The translations under genes were made by a program, and so were the position numbers. 64,000 nucleotides of DNA from Anolis sagrei (lineage: Eukaryota > Chordata > Lepidosauria > Squamata > Anolidae), in the NCBI RefSeq assembly GCF_037176765.1, contig NC_090023.1, positions 13,158,542 through 13,222,541 on the forward strand, read 5' to 3'. Under the pieces are notes generated by a model. That model was not told the origin of the DNA. It saw only the letters and a program-made list of their open reading frames with translations, and searched no databases. Below, piece after piece: positions 10,701 to 25,700 of this stretch; the first letter of the stretch is position 1; each line of letters starts with the position of its first letter.

Positions 10701-13700
10701 ATATCTTTAAGTTGGCTCATGTCCCATCTTACAGAGATTGCAACAGAAGTTGGCATGTGTGCCCTAAATATCTATTCTACTTCCACACTATATAAATAAA
10801 GTGGCTATGTTGGATACTCCCAAGAGTAATTTTTTGTCTTGGATTTGTTTGGAGTCTCCCTTCACGATCTAATAGATAACAGAGAACCTGATATTTTTGT
10901 TGGTTTTGAGCTATTTAGCTTTCAAATCCTTGGAGCATCCTTTAAAATAATTGTTGCAAAATAGAGGTATGGTAATTTGGGAAATGGCAACTCAAAAAAT
11001 AAATGAAAATGTTTTATAACTGAATGTCTTAGTTTTCTTCTTATTACTACAGGCTCCTTCTAGTGAGAAACTTCCTGTCATGTACCTTATGGATTCCATT
11101 GTCAAGAATGTTGGAAGAGAATACCTTGCTGCATTTACTAAAAACTTAGTTGCAACATTTGTTAATGTGTTTGAAAAGGTATATATATGTGCTTTCATAA
11201 ATATTTTCAGATTTGCTGTTGCATAAATAAACACTTGGCACAAAGTCTTGGTTTTGTGGGTGTATAAATATATAAAGAGTACAGTGGAACTGTTTATATC
11301 TAACTTTTAAAAATTCATTCTCGCTGACTTTCAGATAACAATTTAGTTAAGCAAACATCAAGAGAGTAGACTCAATGTACATCCATATTTTGTTTAATCT
11401 TAAATAATTTGTCACTTGGTTCTTTACTTCATTATGCTTAGACTCACTGAAACCAATGGAACTCATTTTAGTTGCATTTAACTTAAGCTCCACTTCGCTG
11501 TGTTTGCTCTAGGGTTGACCAGTTCTCAATCCATTTCAGTAATTTGTGAGAACACATTTTGACGAAGCTTGGATTTAAAATCCAAACAATTTTAGCCTCC
11601 TGGATCTATAGATACATATTTTGAATTGCTGTGTAAAACTGAAGATGGTTAAATTAAAACATTTGAATAACGACAACTATGGAACGGCATAATTTCGCTA
11701 GCATACTTATCTCAAGCTTTCAGATGAGTAGCTAGGTTATTTATTTTTTTCAGGCATAAAAGGGGGGGGGGTACAGGAATGTAACAATACCTTTAAGATT
11801 AATCTTTATTTTTGCATGAGCTGTCATGCGTATAAAGACACTTTTTTGGGCGTACTCTACTACGCCTGAACATTCAAAAAATATAAATATTAGTCTTAAA
11901 AGCATTTCTACATACCTTTCCTTCTCCCGTCTCACTTTTTATTACACAAATTAGCCCTTGACTTGGCTATGATAAAGAAGTATTAATGCTATATTTTTAG
12001 ATTGCAAAATATTTCAAGAGAAATGCCATGTATATAATTTAAAAATCTGGATTTTGAAAATGATCAGTCTTGTTTCTATAGTTGCATATGGGAACATGGC
12101 AGAATATAAGTGTTTGGAATAAATTAAATAGAGTATTTGAGACTAACCTGGATGGGAAGGTTATCGATATTGTGTTAAAATATATATTGTATGTTTGGAT
12201 AATCTGTACAAGTACCAAGACTGAGCTTGATTTCTTTTGACATCAGCGGAACTTCAGTACACGTATATGAACATGGTGTAGCCCGAGAAATTAGTTTCTG
12301 TGATTTCTGTGTGTAAAAAGAAGCATGACGCATGTGTTTTATTAATGTAACAAGCCATAGAATTATTCTGTTGTTCTTAGGTGGATGAAAATACTAGGAA
12401 AAGTTTATTTAAATTGCGTTCCACGTGGGATGAAATTTTCCCTTTGAAGAAACTATATGCACTTGATGTCCGGGTGAATTCAGTAGACCCTGCTTGGCCA
12501 ATTAAGCCACTACCCCCTAATGTGAATACTTCTAGCATCCATGTGAACCCTAAGTTTTTAAACAAATCGGTAAGTTTTTACAGCTACTGTGTGCTGATTT
12601 AGAGTGGAGTTACCTCATTTTATGTCAGACACTGAGACTTGATGCTCTTTAAAGTACAATTTAAAGTCCTTGGCAGTTATATAATTGTATATGAGGTTTA
12701 AAAAAAATCTTCGCTGTACTGTTAATTTGCTGAGGTAAAATACAATGATTTTTCTGTTTATCCATTGCATTAAATGTCAAATGACACTCATTGCAGTTTT
12801 TTAGATATGAAAACATTAAAAAAGTAATCACAAGATTGTAGCTTTGGATTAATAGTTGCTTCTACTTTAAGAATCGTGTTCTTTGCTATTTTCTTGGTAG
12901 CCCGAGGAACCTCCTGTACCTAGCTCTACAGTCACTTCTTCTCCAGTATCCAGTTCTGCTGTTTCCTCTACTCCAATTGTTCCAGAAGTACAAAAGAATT
13001 TGACTCAAGAACAATTAATAAGACAGCAGCTTCTGGCAAAACAAAAGCAGTTGTTAGAACTTCAACAGAAAAAATTAGAACTGGAACTAGAGCAGACTAA
13101 AGCACAACTGGTGAGTAGGATAGAAATAGTTGCTCTAGCCTGTCTGGAAGGGTTGTTTGCCTTTCTGACAGAATTTAATACAGTGTGTGTATTAGTCTCA
13201 GAAAAAAAACATTTTAGTAGGCTTGTTAGTAGATTAGCAAAGTCTCTCTAACCCTGTAAATTTCTCTCACTAGATTAATCAATGTGGGACCAACTGCACT
13301 TTTTGACACACATTGCACTCCTATCCTCAACATGTTAATGAGGAAGGATAGGTGTTCTTCTGCAATGCTTTGACTGGTTCTAAATTGCACTCAGGTTATT
13401 AGTAGTGGAACTGGCTTTTGAGGCTCTTTTGTTACATCTGGATTTTAAATTACATTTGATTTAATGATGAGTTCCGTGCTCATAGGTAGGATTTACCATT
13501 ACTCAGGGCTTGAATTGAAACCACTGAACTGGAAGATTTCTTGCTGTGGCATTGAAAGTAGCTAATAAATTAAAGGTAGGCATGTGTGGTCACACAGTAC
13601 GCAGATCTTCAGGAAAACTATCAAAACATCATACAGCTGATGTAACATTAAGCCATCTTAATAACCACAGATTAAATTTCTCAAAGCATTCTCTTCTTGA

Positions 13701-16700
13701 ATCTTAATCATTTATATAATGTCAATCATTATTCAATTTAGATTTTTATTTTTGTGTGTGTCAGGAGTGATTTAAGAAACTGCAAGTCGCTTCTGGTGTG
13801 AGAGAATTGGCTATCTGCAAGGATGTTGCCCAGGGAATGCCCAGATGTTTGATGTTTTTACCATAATGGAAACGGTCTTTAAATCTGGAATTTCAGTTTT
13901 GGTCATTATTATAAATCAGACTGAATCGTCCAGCCTGTTCGAATGTTTTCAGTATACCATTTTTGGATGCAGACATTTTATTTATGCCTTTCATACATAG
14001 TTTGTCAAATAAGTAGATCTTTAGAAACACGGATACTAACAACTAGATAGTGTAAATGCTTTTGACGTTTTGATAAACATGGAAAAAAATGCAAAGAAAT
14101 TCCAAATTGGAGGCTGATTTTAAAAAATGCCGTCTTACATACATTTTATAGTAACAACTCATTTTTGGTTACACATGCTTATGTTTGGAACTACAAAACA
14201 AATGAAATAAATATTACGTTGATTTTGAAATTTTGCAGTTGTTTGCATATGAAATATTAACCTTTTCTCCCTCTCCATATTTTAGGCTGTTTCTCTTAGT
14301 GGGTCCAGCCTGGGCCCAGCTTCCTTGAGACAACATGCTCCACAGCCGTCTCATATGCCAGTTAAAGCTCCACTTCCAGCTTGTCTTCCACCAGAGAAAA
14401 ACCGCCTATCTCCACTCCATGATGTCAAAGCACCCAACAGAGATCCTCGTCTTAATAGAACAAGTCAACATGCTTCCCATTCTAAAGATCAAAGCCATAG
14501 GAAAGATTTTGTGACAAATCCAGTCAGCCAGACAGATCCAAAGACTTCCAAAACTTTACAGACTGAAAAACAAACTACATCGAAGCAAGAAAAGCAAAAA
14601 CAGAGTGAGAAATTGCAGAAGAAAGAGTTTGTCCAATTGGATGCAAAATCAAAACCAAAGTCACCATCTCCCTTGCAAAGCAAGCTGCCTCATAGTAAAG
14701 ATACCAGAAACCAAGAATGTGAGAGTAGCAGAGTATCTGAAATAAGCAAGAGAGATCCCAGATTAAAGAAACATCTCATGGAGAAGCCAGATGGTAAAGA
14801 TGATGATACAAAAGAAAAGAGAAGAAGCGTTGAAAGAAAAGACAAAGAAGAACATAGATCAATTGGTAGTAGAAATAAAATAGTTAATGGGATTGTGCAA
14901 AAACAGGATCTCAGTACTGAAGAGTTGGAGAAACAAGGTGGAAAGCCAGGAAGGTCAAGTAATAGGAAAAGGTCCCGTTCTCCTAGATCCCGATCACCGT
15001 CTTCCCATTCTCCTAAACGAAGAGATAGAAGGTCTCCCAAAAGAAGGCTCAGGAGTCTCTCTCCTTCCATAACAAAGATGGGGAAGCCTCGGCAATCTGG
15101 ACCAAAGTCTCATGCGGAAGACTTTGGGCCAGACATACGGGATGAAAGGACCTCCAATAAAAGGAGCCTTAAACTGGAACTGAGAGACTCAAGGAGGCCA
15201 AAGAGAATTCACGATGACCGGCCACAAGAAGGAACAAACCAGCATTCTTCAAAGGCAACATCTGAACCCAAAGAAAACGTGGAGAACTGGCAAAGTTCTA
15301 AGTCAAGCAAAAGATGGAAATCTGGTTGGGAAGAAAATAAAAAGTAAGTTGGTATATGACGTATAGTCATTCAGATAGATTTGGTAGAGATGTAGGATTA
15401 TTGTCACAACAGAACAGAAGCATATTCTTAAAAATACAAAAAGAGTTTTAAAGTGATACTATAGGAAGACTAAAATTAACATTGTCTCTGTTGATTTCAG
15501 CCCCCAAATTAATGAAGAACATCAAAGTGGTAGTAAACCCCCACATCAGAGGCACAGGGAAACTTGGCCAACTAGTAAAGGAGTCACATCACCTCGCACA
15601 CCAAAGCAGCAACATCGACTAAGTGTTGATGCCAATTTGCAGATTCCCAAAGAACTGACGTTGGCAAACAAGAGAGAGCTTTTGAAGAAGGTAATCACTT
15701 TGTCTTGAACCATAGGCCTGTATCCTACACTGTTCAATGTCTGTTCACACCATAATGGAGCCCAGAGTAAATGTGTAGGGAATATTTCCTTCCTGTAGTG
15801 CAACTTTGCATTTGGCAATTGTCTGGAATCAATTTTCTGGTGGCTTGTATGGTTGCAGAGAGAGAGGAGAACATAAATAATTTCCATAATGTGATGTAGT
15901 CTCACTGGATGTTATCCATAGTTCTCTCCCTGAACAGTTTTCCAAATTAACTCTTAAAATGTTGTTTTATCCCAGGCAAATGAACGTCTATCTTCTGGTG
16001 AAATAACACAAGATGACTTCCTGGTTCTGTGTCATAAGATTCATCAACTCTTCCAATATCAAGAAGGAAAGCACAGATGCAATGTGTGGGATAGCCCATC
16101 AGGGGAAAAGGGCGTTTCCAAAAAGAAGCCCTTGTTGTCTGAATCGGAATTAATATATCATGAACATAAAGCTAAACTGAAAAGGACACAAGTTCAACAT
16201 GCTTTTCCAAGACTCAATATGGTAGATGCAGAAGACATTTTAGACTATCACTTAAAGGATACATTTCTTTCTGCAATTGACTGTGAACAAACAAAAAACA
16301 AAAGTGGTGGCCAGCTTGTAGAAAGATCAAGACGGCATTCTCCTGTTGGAAGTAGCAGGCCCTACTCGGAAAATTCACAGCATGAAGGCCGGAGAAGGCA
16401 TGATGAGCCAAACTCTTTAAAAGGTAAAAGTTGTTTTGAGGTGAACATTGTTCTCTCAGTGAGCTCCAAATGTGTAGAAATTAAAGTTTTCAAACCAATC
16501 ATTTTGAGGATTTACATTTAAGTAGTAGTATCAATTTATTTTCTGTAGCACAATAGGGTATGAAGTAAGCTTTAACCTTTCCCCCCTCTTTTTAGGTATT
16601 CGTGAGGAGCAAAGGCCTACATACAGTAGTGAACCTTACAAGAGAGTGAGATACGAAGATACAGAGAAACCGTTTACCGAGAGTACGGGATCACGATTTG

Positions 16701-19700
16701 GTCACGATTTGGTTACTGATGGAAAGCAAAGATTTAGTTCATTGTTGGAAGAGAGAGTTCACTTTGAAGACTCTCCTAGGCATCCTGGCACAAGGGCAGG
16801 TGGAGATGGACAACCAACTCATTTTGATGGGCTGGTGAATACAAATTCTAGAATGGAAGGACCACAAGCACAGACGAATGTAAGGTTTGAAACAACTCTA
16901 AACCAGCCAGGATCAAAGTTTGATGGACCTCCAGTGCAGTCTGGAGGGAAAGGTTCTCTAATGTTTGATGGGCCACCAGCGCCAATGGGAGGCAGTCCCT
17001 TGAACTTTGAAGGGCCTACAGGACAGATTGGGGCAGGAATGGGAATACAGTTTGAGGAACCCATAGGACAGTCAGGGGGATCACTTAGGTTTGATGGTCC
17101 TTCAGGCATAAGATTTGAGGGACAGCCCCCTGGAGGGATGAGGTTTGAGAGTCATAACCAGCCAGGGATGAGGTTTGAAGGCCCTCCTGGTCAATCATCT
17201 GGAATCAGGTTTGAGAGACCACATGACCAGCCTTCAGCTAGCATGAGGTTTGATGGCCAGCCATCGGGTGGAATGAGATTTGAAGGGCCACATGGCCAGC
17301 TGAGGTTTGAAGGACCTCATGAACATCCTCTGGGACCTCATGGACCTCCAGGTGGAGGGATGAGATTTGAAGGACCGCACGGTCAGCCAATAGGGCCTCA
17401 TGGACAACCAGGGCCTGGATTACGGTTTGAAGGACCACATATGCAGCCAGTAGGTCCTCTTGGCCAACCAGGAGGCAATTTGCGGTTTGATGCACCACAT
17501 GGGCAACCAGTAAGTGGTCTGAGATTTGAGGGGCCACATGGACAGCCAGTTGGGCCATTTGGGCAGTCAGGGGTTGGACCTAGATTTGAGGGTCCTCTTG
17601 GTCAGGCTGTGGGGCCACACGGACAGCCTGGGATGGGTCCAAGATTTGAAGGGCCTTCTATCCAATCCGGTGGAATGAGATTTGAAGGACCTATTAGTCA
17701 AACAGGCCCAAGATTTGATGGCTCTCAGTCAAGATTTGATGATCAACCATCGCAGCCATCACTTTTGCAAAGACTGGATGGATTGCATGGTCCAAGGTTT
17801 GAAATGGGCCCTGCTCAGCAAACGCCTTTTCGGTTTGATGGTCCACCAGGTCACCAGGTACAACCACGATTTGATACATCAATACCTCAGCGCTTTGAAG
17901 ATCCTGCAGTACGGTTTGATATTGCTCTCGGTCATCAGGGTCAAAGAATTGAAAATATGGCTAGCCATCCAGCCTCAAGACCAGAAGCTTTGCCTTATGG
18001 ACAAACTGGCCCTTTCAATGAACCATCAGGCCAGCCTCCCTTCAATGGGCCATCACAAGGAATGCCATTTCAGAGACCTGAGCAAATATTTGATAATGCT
18101 CAGGGACCAAATTTCAACGGGCCTCCTATTCCTGGAGCACAGGCCTTTCCTAATTCTCTTAACAGGGCACCTGGGCCATTTTATGACGACGGCAACCTTC
18201 AAGGACCTCAATATGGAAACTTCAATAATATGTCAGTGGGAAATGTTCAGCCACCCCAACAGGTAAGGAGGTTTGCAAAATTTGTATTTTGAATGAAGAC
18301 TGGTGAGATGCATGTTCTTTCCCTCACTAGCAGTAACCTGTGTAAATTGAAAAATATGAAATGTATAAACATTTGTGGTAGTATGGGCATGGTTGAATCT
18401 AGAGGTTTGACACCATGAAGGTTAGGCTTTCTTTGTAGTCTACACTTGTTGCATTAAATCAATAATATGAAGGAAAGGTGATTGAGGCCTATAGACTTAG
18501 CTGGAAGAGGCCCAATTGTCATCCAGGCCAACCACTTTCCATACAGAAACACTGAAAGCAATGTATTGTCGAAGGCTTTCATAGCTGAAATCACTGGGTT
18601 GTTGTAGGTTTTTTTCAGGCTATATGGCTATGTAGCCCGAAAAAACCTACAGCAACACTATGAAAGCACTCCACAAAAGATGGCCATGCAGCTTCTGTTT
18701 GAAAACCTAGAGAAGGAGATTTCTACACATTCTGAGGCAGTGTATTCCACTGTGAAACTGTTATTACTATCAGGATGACTTTCCTAATATTTAGGTGGAG
18801 TTTGTTTTCCCAGTTTTGACTATAAAAGGGAATAAAGTTCCAGCATTGAAAATCTGAGGTAGTCTTGTTTGTTCGCCAAATAGATTTTTGTAGCAGGTAT
18901 TGCGATTAGCATATTACTTATTTCTTTCCATTATTTACTTTGTTTCCATCTGAAATCAAGATAGAATTTTAAAAAGTCACTTTACTCAGTGGAGTAACAG
19001 CACCACTTTTAGTCATCATGGGAAAGAAAAATGATTGTCAAATAATAGTTTGGAGCACTTTGCAAAATCAAAACCAATACGTATTAATATTTAGCTAATA
19101 CCAGTGTTGGTATTCTTCTGAGGCAATTAGTACATTTTGCCCCAGCAAATGTCTTAAGTTTTAATATGTTCGGGTTAATGCTATATAGCATTTTTCTGTA
19201 GGTGCATGATATTAGTTCTGGAAACTGTTTTCTGCTGTTTTTGAGACCTAATGCAAAATTGAAATAGATTTAAAACTTAAAAGTAATGGAACAGTCAAAT
19301 TGAAAAAAGCACTTATCTTTGCCAGGTTCCTATTATGTCTATTGCTGCTTCTCAGCCTGTACCTTACGGACAACCTCAACCACTCTTACCAGTTCACGCA
19401 CAGAATCCTGGAAGCTTTGTCCAAAATCAACCAGGTAAATATTTAAATCTCTGTCTCCTTTTAGCAAAATGCTAGTTTATCAAAGGCCTTCATACTGTCC
19501 ATATTTTTAGTCTCTGTTATGAAGTTGTGATCAGCATGGCTAAGCACTACTCATTTTTTTGTTTTTGATATAGAACTTGTAGGTGAGGGCCAAACTGGTT
19601 TGTGTAACATGTTTACATATGGTTCAAATACCAAGGGGACATGAGAATTCGGAGCTCAACTTCCCAATCTTTACCATAGTCCAGAAAACAATGGCACAAA

Positions 19701-22700
19701 CACTTGAGAGTTTTGCTTCAAACACTCCATCATCCCACACAATGAAACTTGGATACATTTGTGCCAAGACATGAGAACCAACTGCTGTAGGAGAAAAAAC
19801 TCTGGAGGAAGAAAATATGAAATAAATTGTTTGAGAGACATATTGATAGTTTAGGACTTTTTGGACAAGATATGTATAAGTTGTGCGTTGTGGCAGAGCC
19901 ACCTAGGACCGTGAGGGAGGGTCCTTTCAGGAGTGAGTGGTGAAACTGAAGGCTGTAGAATCTTACTTGCTTCAAGGCCAAAATAATTCAGGAGGCTGAT
20001 AAAGGCATAGAGGAAAGCTTAATGAAAAATGGCCGAGGTGGAAAATAGGGGAACTAGGTGCTTATTGCACTTCATCAGCCCACTTAAGTCACTTCCAGAC
20101 TCTGGTTTTCCAGGTGTTTTGGACTCAACACTCAGAAGTGTCTTCTGCTTTGGCCAGTGATCAGGGTTTCAAAATACCTGGAAGACCAAAGTTTGGGAAA
20201 TACTGCTTAGAATAATCTGGGTATACAAGTACAAATTACATCTGAATGACTACAAATTCATACAAATAGTATAGTTAAAACTATATTCAGTCTCCAAGTT
20301 ATGAACAAAATAGGTTCCGTAGATTTGTTCTTAAGTTGCATTTGTTTGTAAGTCACAACAGGTACATTTTTAGTGTAATTACAGACAGACAGACATACAT
20401 ATTAGTTTTGAATAACATAGGAAAGAGTTAACACCCCTGTGGTGTTTGTTTTGCTGTCTGTGTCTTTGTTTAGAAGATTTCACCTCCCTTTCTGTCCTTG
20501 TAATAATTGGATTTTGAAAAATTTGGCTTGTTGTGGAACAAAGATTTGGTGATACAGCTTCAGTGGAAACACCTCTTCCCCATTATAACTCTTTCAGGAG
20601 TGAATTTCCTTTCCCAGGGATAGATTTTTCTCACTTCCCGTTGTCTCACCCCCATTCTTATCTATGAGTTGTTTGTAAGTCTGATATTTGTAACTTGTGG
20701 ACTGCCTGTATAGTGCTTGTACTAATCTAGTTATTCAGATGTGGATTTATTTCTAAGACTAATTTAGAAATATCGTGTTTCTTCAATTGTTAGATAGTAC
20801 CATTGATTATAAGGTGCACACTAATTTCAGTATCACAATCAACAAAAAATACATATGTTACACCTGCAATTCCAAGATGCACCTTATTTTTAGAGTTCTT
20901 TATATGGGAAAAAAAATTAGGAAGAAGGAGCCCCCCGGTGGCACAGCAGGTTAAACTTCTCAGCTGCTGAACTTGCTGACTGAAAGATTGGCAGTTTGAA
21001 TCTGGGGAGTGGGGTGAGCTCCTGCTGTTAGCCACAGCTTCTGTCAACCTAGCAGTTTGAAAACATGCAAAATGTGAATAGCTCAATAGGTACGACTTTG
21101 GTGGGAAGGTAACGGCACACCATGCAGTCATGCCGGCCACATCACCGTGGAGGCATCTACAGACAACGCTGGCTGTTCAGCTTAGAAATGGAGATGAGCA
21201 CCATCCCCAAGAGTCGGACACGACTAGACTTAATATCAAGGGAAAACCTTTACCTTTTATATAGGAACAAAGTGTCTGAGAATTGAAGAAATCTAGCAAA
21301 CCTTTTTAATTGATAGTCATCAAAACAGTCTTGTGACACTTGTAAGGCCAATCCATTTATCCTAACATAACATGAGCTAGAAGATGAAAATTAACTCTGA
21401 AATATGTATGTCTACTCCACAACAAACCTGTGTTTAAGGTGCCATAAGAGATTTCAACTTTGAACGAATACAGTTTCTCCTCAGTATTTGGAGTCAGAAA
21501 CCCTTGCTGATGTACTAACAATGGACTCTGATCTACCTTCTGCCCACATCTTATTCAAACAGAAGATTGACCCCTTCCCTGGATTTTATTTGTTGTCCTA
21601 CTATCTTCATATATGTTTCCAAAATATTAGCAGCAATACTAATTGAAATTGGGGTAAAATAATAGGGTGAACTAGATAGATGACGATAATTTAAAACCTT
21701 TCTGTCTTGGAAGATAATTTTGAATGCAGTCACATGGTCTTGTGCACACCTACTGGGATTTTTATTTACTTAGACCTGTATGTCACAGTACAGATTATTC
21801 TAGAGATTATCCTTGATATTTCAAAGGCAGTGCAGCAAAGACCGACTGTTAAAGAACTATATGTCCTAAGCCTAATTGGATTCACAGAACTAATTCTGCC
21901 TTTCTTTGGAGGCTGGTCTTCTTGTAACATTTGACAGATAATTTACAAAGCCAACTAAATTAGTCTCTTTTAACCCAAAGGAGGTAGTCTTGTGAGGCCT
22001 TAAAGGCTATTTGGATTTATTAAGGCACACATTTAGTTGATTTGACTTATAGATGCTGAAATACAGAGAAATAATTTAGATGGGATGGGCATGAAAGTGA
22101 ATGATAACCAAAATGTGTTGAGGAGACAATAAACCACGAGGAAAGGGAATGTAATATGAGCTTGATTTCTTTACTATAAAATGTTTAAGCTTCAGCAAGT
22201 AGTATCTGCAATGAGGAAAGTAATACTGGATTTTCTAGGGAAGAGACATTAACACTTTACACTGCTCCATTTTTAGGAAATGTTCCACTATCTTATCCTG
22301 ATAATCATCTTGGACAACTTGATGTAAACGATTTGTACTCAAAGCTACTATCCACAGGAATTCTCAAAGTTTTACAGCCGGATACAGCTTCACCACGTAA
22401 GAATAACACTGCCCAACATACATTTTGGTGCTTCAACTGTTATACCTGTTTCTGGCTATATTTGACCTGCTGATTCCAAAAATGGCACTGTTTTCCCCCA
22501 GTCAACCATATACCACTCTTTATCTGCTAGCCCATAGAAAATCATGATAAGCATATCTAAGAAACTAGAGCTAACGTGGTCTATCCAGTGCGGTTTTCTG
22601 AATCAGCACCCCAAATAAACTCAGAAAGAGGCCTAAAAACAAAGAGAGCAAGAATTTTTTTGTTGTGCTGTATAATGTTACAAAATGATTACATTATATT

Positions 22701-25700
22701 ATTTAAATGTCAAACTTTGGCATGATTCTGGGCACCGCAGTTGAATGGAGATGTTGACAAGCTGGAATGTGTCCCAAGGAGGGTGACTAAATTGATCAAG
22801 GGTCTGGAGAACAAGCCCTATGAGGTGCGGCTTAAAGAGCCGGGCATGTTTAGCCTGCAGAAGAGAAGGCTGGGAGGAGACATGATGAGGGCCATGTATA
22901 AAGATGTGAGGAAAAGTCATAGGGAAGAGGGAGCAAGCTTGTTTTCTGCTGCCCTGGAGACTAGGACGCGGAACAATGGCTTCAAACTACAACATAGGAG
23001 ATTCCACCTGAACATTAGGAAGAACTTTTTAACTATGAGAGCTGTTCAGCAATGGAACTCTCTGTCTTGGAGTGTGGTGGAGGCTCCCTCTTTGGAACCT
23101 TTTAAACAGAGAATGGATGGTCATCAGTTGGGGGTGCTTTGAATGCTTCTTGGCAGAATGGGGTTGGACTGGATGGCCCCCAAAGTGTCTTCCAACTTTA
23201 TGATATGAAACAGTGGAGCCTATGTATTTTAATTTTAGCGTACTGAACCTCTTGAAGGAATTACAGGCAGCCATCGCTATCCGCAGATTCCATATCCACA
23301 GATTCAACTATTAATGACTATTGATTTTACCATTTTATATAAGGGATACCATTGTACTGTGCCATTGTATGTGTAATGAGACTTGAGCGCAAAAGGTCTG
23401 CTGTAATGTGGTTAAAAACATAATTACCATTCAAATTTAGTGGTAGACAACATTCCACTGGGTAGAATTTGATGGATTGCAAAATAAATCCACCTATAGC
23501 CAAGTATCTTGTTTTTAGAGGGTATGTATAGTGGTAATAGATTGTTATTTTTTGCTCTTTCAAGCCAAGTGATCAAATTGAAGGAATCAGAAAAAGTTAT
23601 TATTCATTGAAATTATTTACATATGTCAATTACTAAACTAAGAACGTGATGTTGTGTTGTAAATAAATATACTTGCTTTGCATTCTGAGTGGCACAGTTT
23701 TTAGACCTGCCCTTTTGACCTCTGCTTGTCTATCTTGTTTCATCTTGCTTAGAAGTCAGTGAAATTTCTACTCAGCCAGTTCCAGAGGAGGAGGAAGAAG
23801 AACAAGACCAAAATGAGGATCAAGATGTCCCTGACCTGACTAATTTTGTGATAGAGGACCTAAAACAGTATGTATATCTATCAAATTAGGGTGTCTTGGG
23901 GGTATTTGTATCCATAATATGTATGGAGTTTATGTTTTAAAAAGTGTAATTTTTACACAATTATTAACAATAATAATTATTGGTGGCACAGTGGGTTAAA
24001 CCGCTGAGCTGCTGAACTTGCTGACCGAAAGGTTGGCGGTTTGAATCCGGGGAGTGGGGTGAGTTCCCACTGTTAGGCCCAGCTTCTGCCAACCTAGCAG
24101 TTCAAAAGTATGCAAGTGTGAGTAGGTCGATAGGTACCGCTTCTGTGTGTAGGTAATGTCATTGTGGTCACATGACCTTGGAGCTGTCTACGGACAAGGT
24201 ATCAGAGTCAACAGTGGGCCTTTTGAAAACACTGTGAACACTTACAACTGGCCAACTGCCACATGACTTGTTGGGATTGCTGACCTGCTGCCATTTGCCA
24301 CAATTTGTGTATATATGTATGCAGCTCTCCTCTTTTTTCTTGGATCGCTCTCTAGTCCTCAGCAACCTAAGAATGAACTAATTCCCACTGTCGTGGGGAA
24401 AAAAAGACTTTCAATCATGGAGCAAGACAGCCAAGTCTTTGTATCCATGGATTCAACCACCCGTGGCTTTAAAATACATTTTAAGATTTCCAAAAGCAGA
24501 TTTTGAGTTTGCTAATCTCGAGATGTCATGGAAGGTCACCTACCATTGGGTTTATTCCTGCATGTCGATCGGCCTATCAGGAGCTCGCCTTCTTTCTCAG
24601 TTACAAGCCTTAAGCCCCTTCCCTTCTACAGGTTTTTAATATTCTACCTTACTAACCAGAGGTGTTTTCTGTCAGACATATAGAGATTGGGGAATTCAGT
24701 AAATTAATTGAAATATAGTTTCTTAACTGAGATCAGATTGAAAGTAGAATATGGACATGGGGAGAAAAACAGCAGAGGCTAAAGTAAAAGTAAAGAGGAA
24801 TCTGTTCTCCAATGCGAGAAAGTAAAGCAAAAAAAAAAAATCACTCAATTGAATGCCAGTCATCGTGTTTCTGGGGAGGGAAAAAGAAAAAAAAGTTTCC
24901 CAGAGTACTCCTGTCCACCAGTGAGAGTGAAGCAGATGATTTAAAAGCACAAAATCAATAAGGGATAGCACTTTACTATGCAATTGTATATAATGGGGCT
25001 TAAGTGAAAGGGGGATGATAGGAGGAACTTGCTGTATTCCCATTCCCTACAAATAACTCAAAAATAGTTTTAGAACCCATATTTTTTACAGCAAGTTCCT
25101 TTGGTTCATGAGCGATGAGTATTTGAACTAATTTTTAACAATATTGAAATTTGAATACAACTTTAGACTGTCCAGATGTGTGACATTGTTCTTTCAGTAT
25201 TGCCTACCTTTTTCAGTGTGAAATAACTTACAAGGAATCATCTACTTAGCGATATCTGGCTCTGTTTTTTTTCCCCCAGGCGGTACGATAGTGTTATAAA
25301 TCGCCTCTATACGGGCATTCAGTGTTATTCTTGTGGCATGAGGTTTACGACATCTCAGACAGACGTCTATGCAGATCACTTGGATTGGCATTATCGTCAG
25401 AACCGCACTGAAAAGGATGTTAGCAGGAAAGTTACTCACAGAAGATGGTACTACAGCCTAACAGTAAGTGTGATCTATCCATTACATTTACCACAGCATG
25501 ACAAATCGTTACTTGTCACTTGCCATGTCTAATGAGCATTAGTGAAACAGAAAAACGTAACAAAACAAGCCATGATACATATCCATTTAAAGCAGCGTTG
25601 GGTCTTCAAAAATCAGCTTAAATGTGATTTAGCAGCCTCCTTTTGAAAGATGCTGAATTTTCTTGAATGTGTAAGCATTCACATTAGGCAATGATTTTGC

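Larger units (their letters stand above)
4771..11052 (+). other. PCF11: PCF11 intron 1
   Basis: Starts with a (CT)n run (about 4798-4826), then locally duplicated MITE-rich DNA (4900-6245) and an (AC)n run near 6310. From about 6400 to 7560 it is purine-rich and unclassified. From 7700 to 11052 I see no repeats apart from a poly-C run near 8445; AATAAA motifs occur at 7897, 8866 and 8908. Open frames in this stretch have no recognisable similarity. Confidence 0.8.

Noticed and set aside
22741-23142. 133-codon open frame as a PCF11-internal gene
   Set aside because: Clear CR1 ORF2 C-terminus with the CR1 tail downstream.
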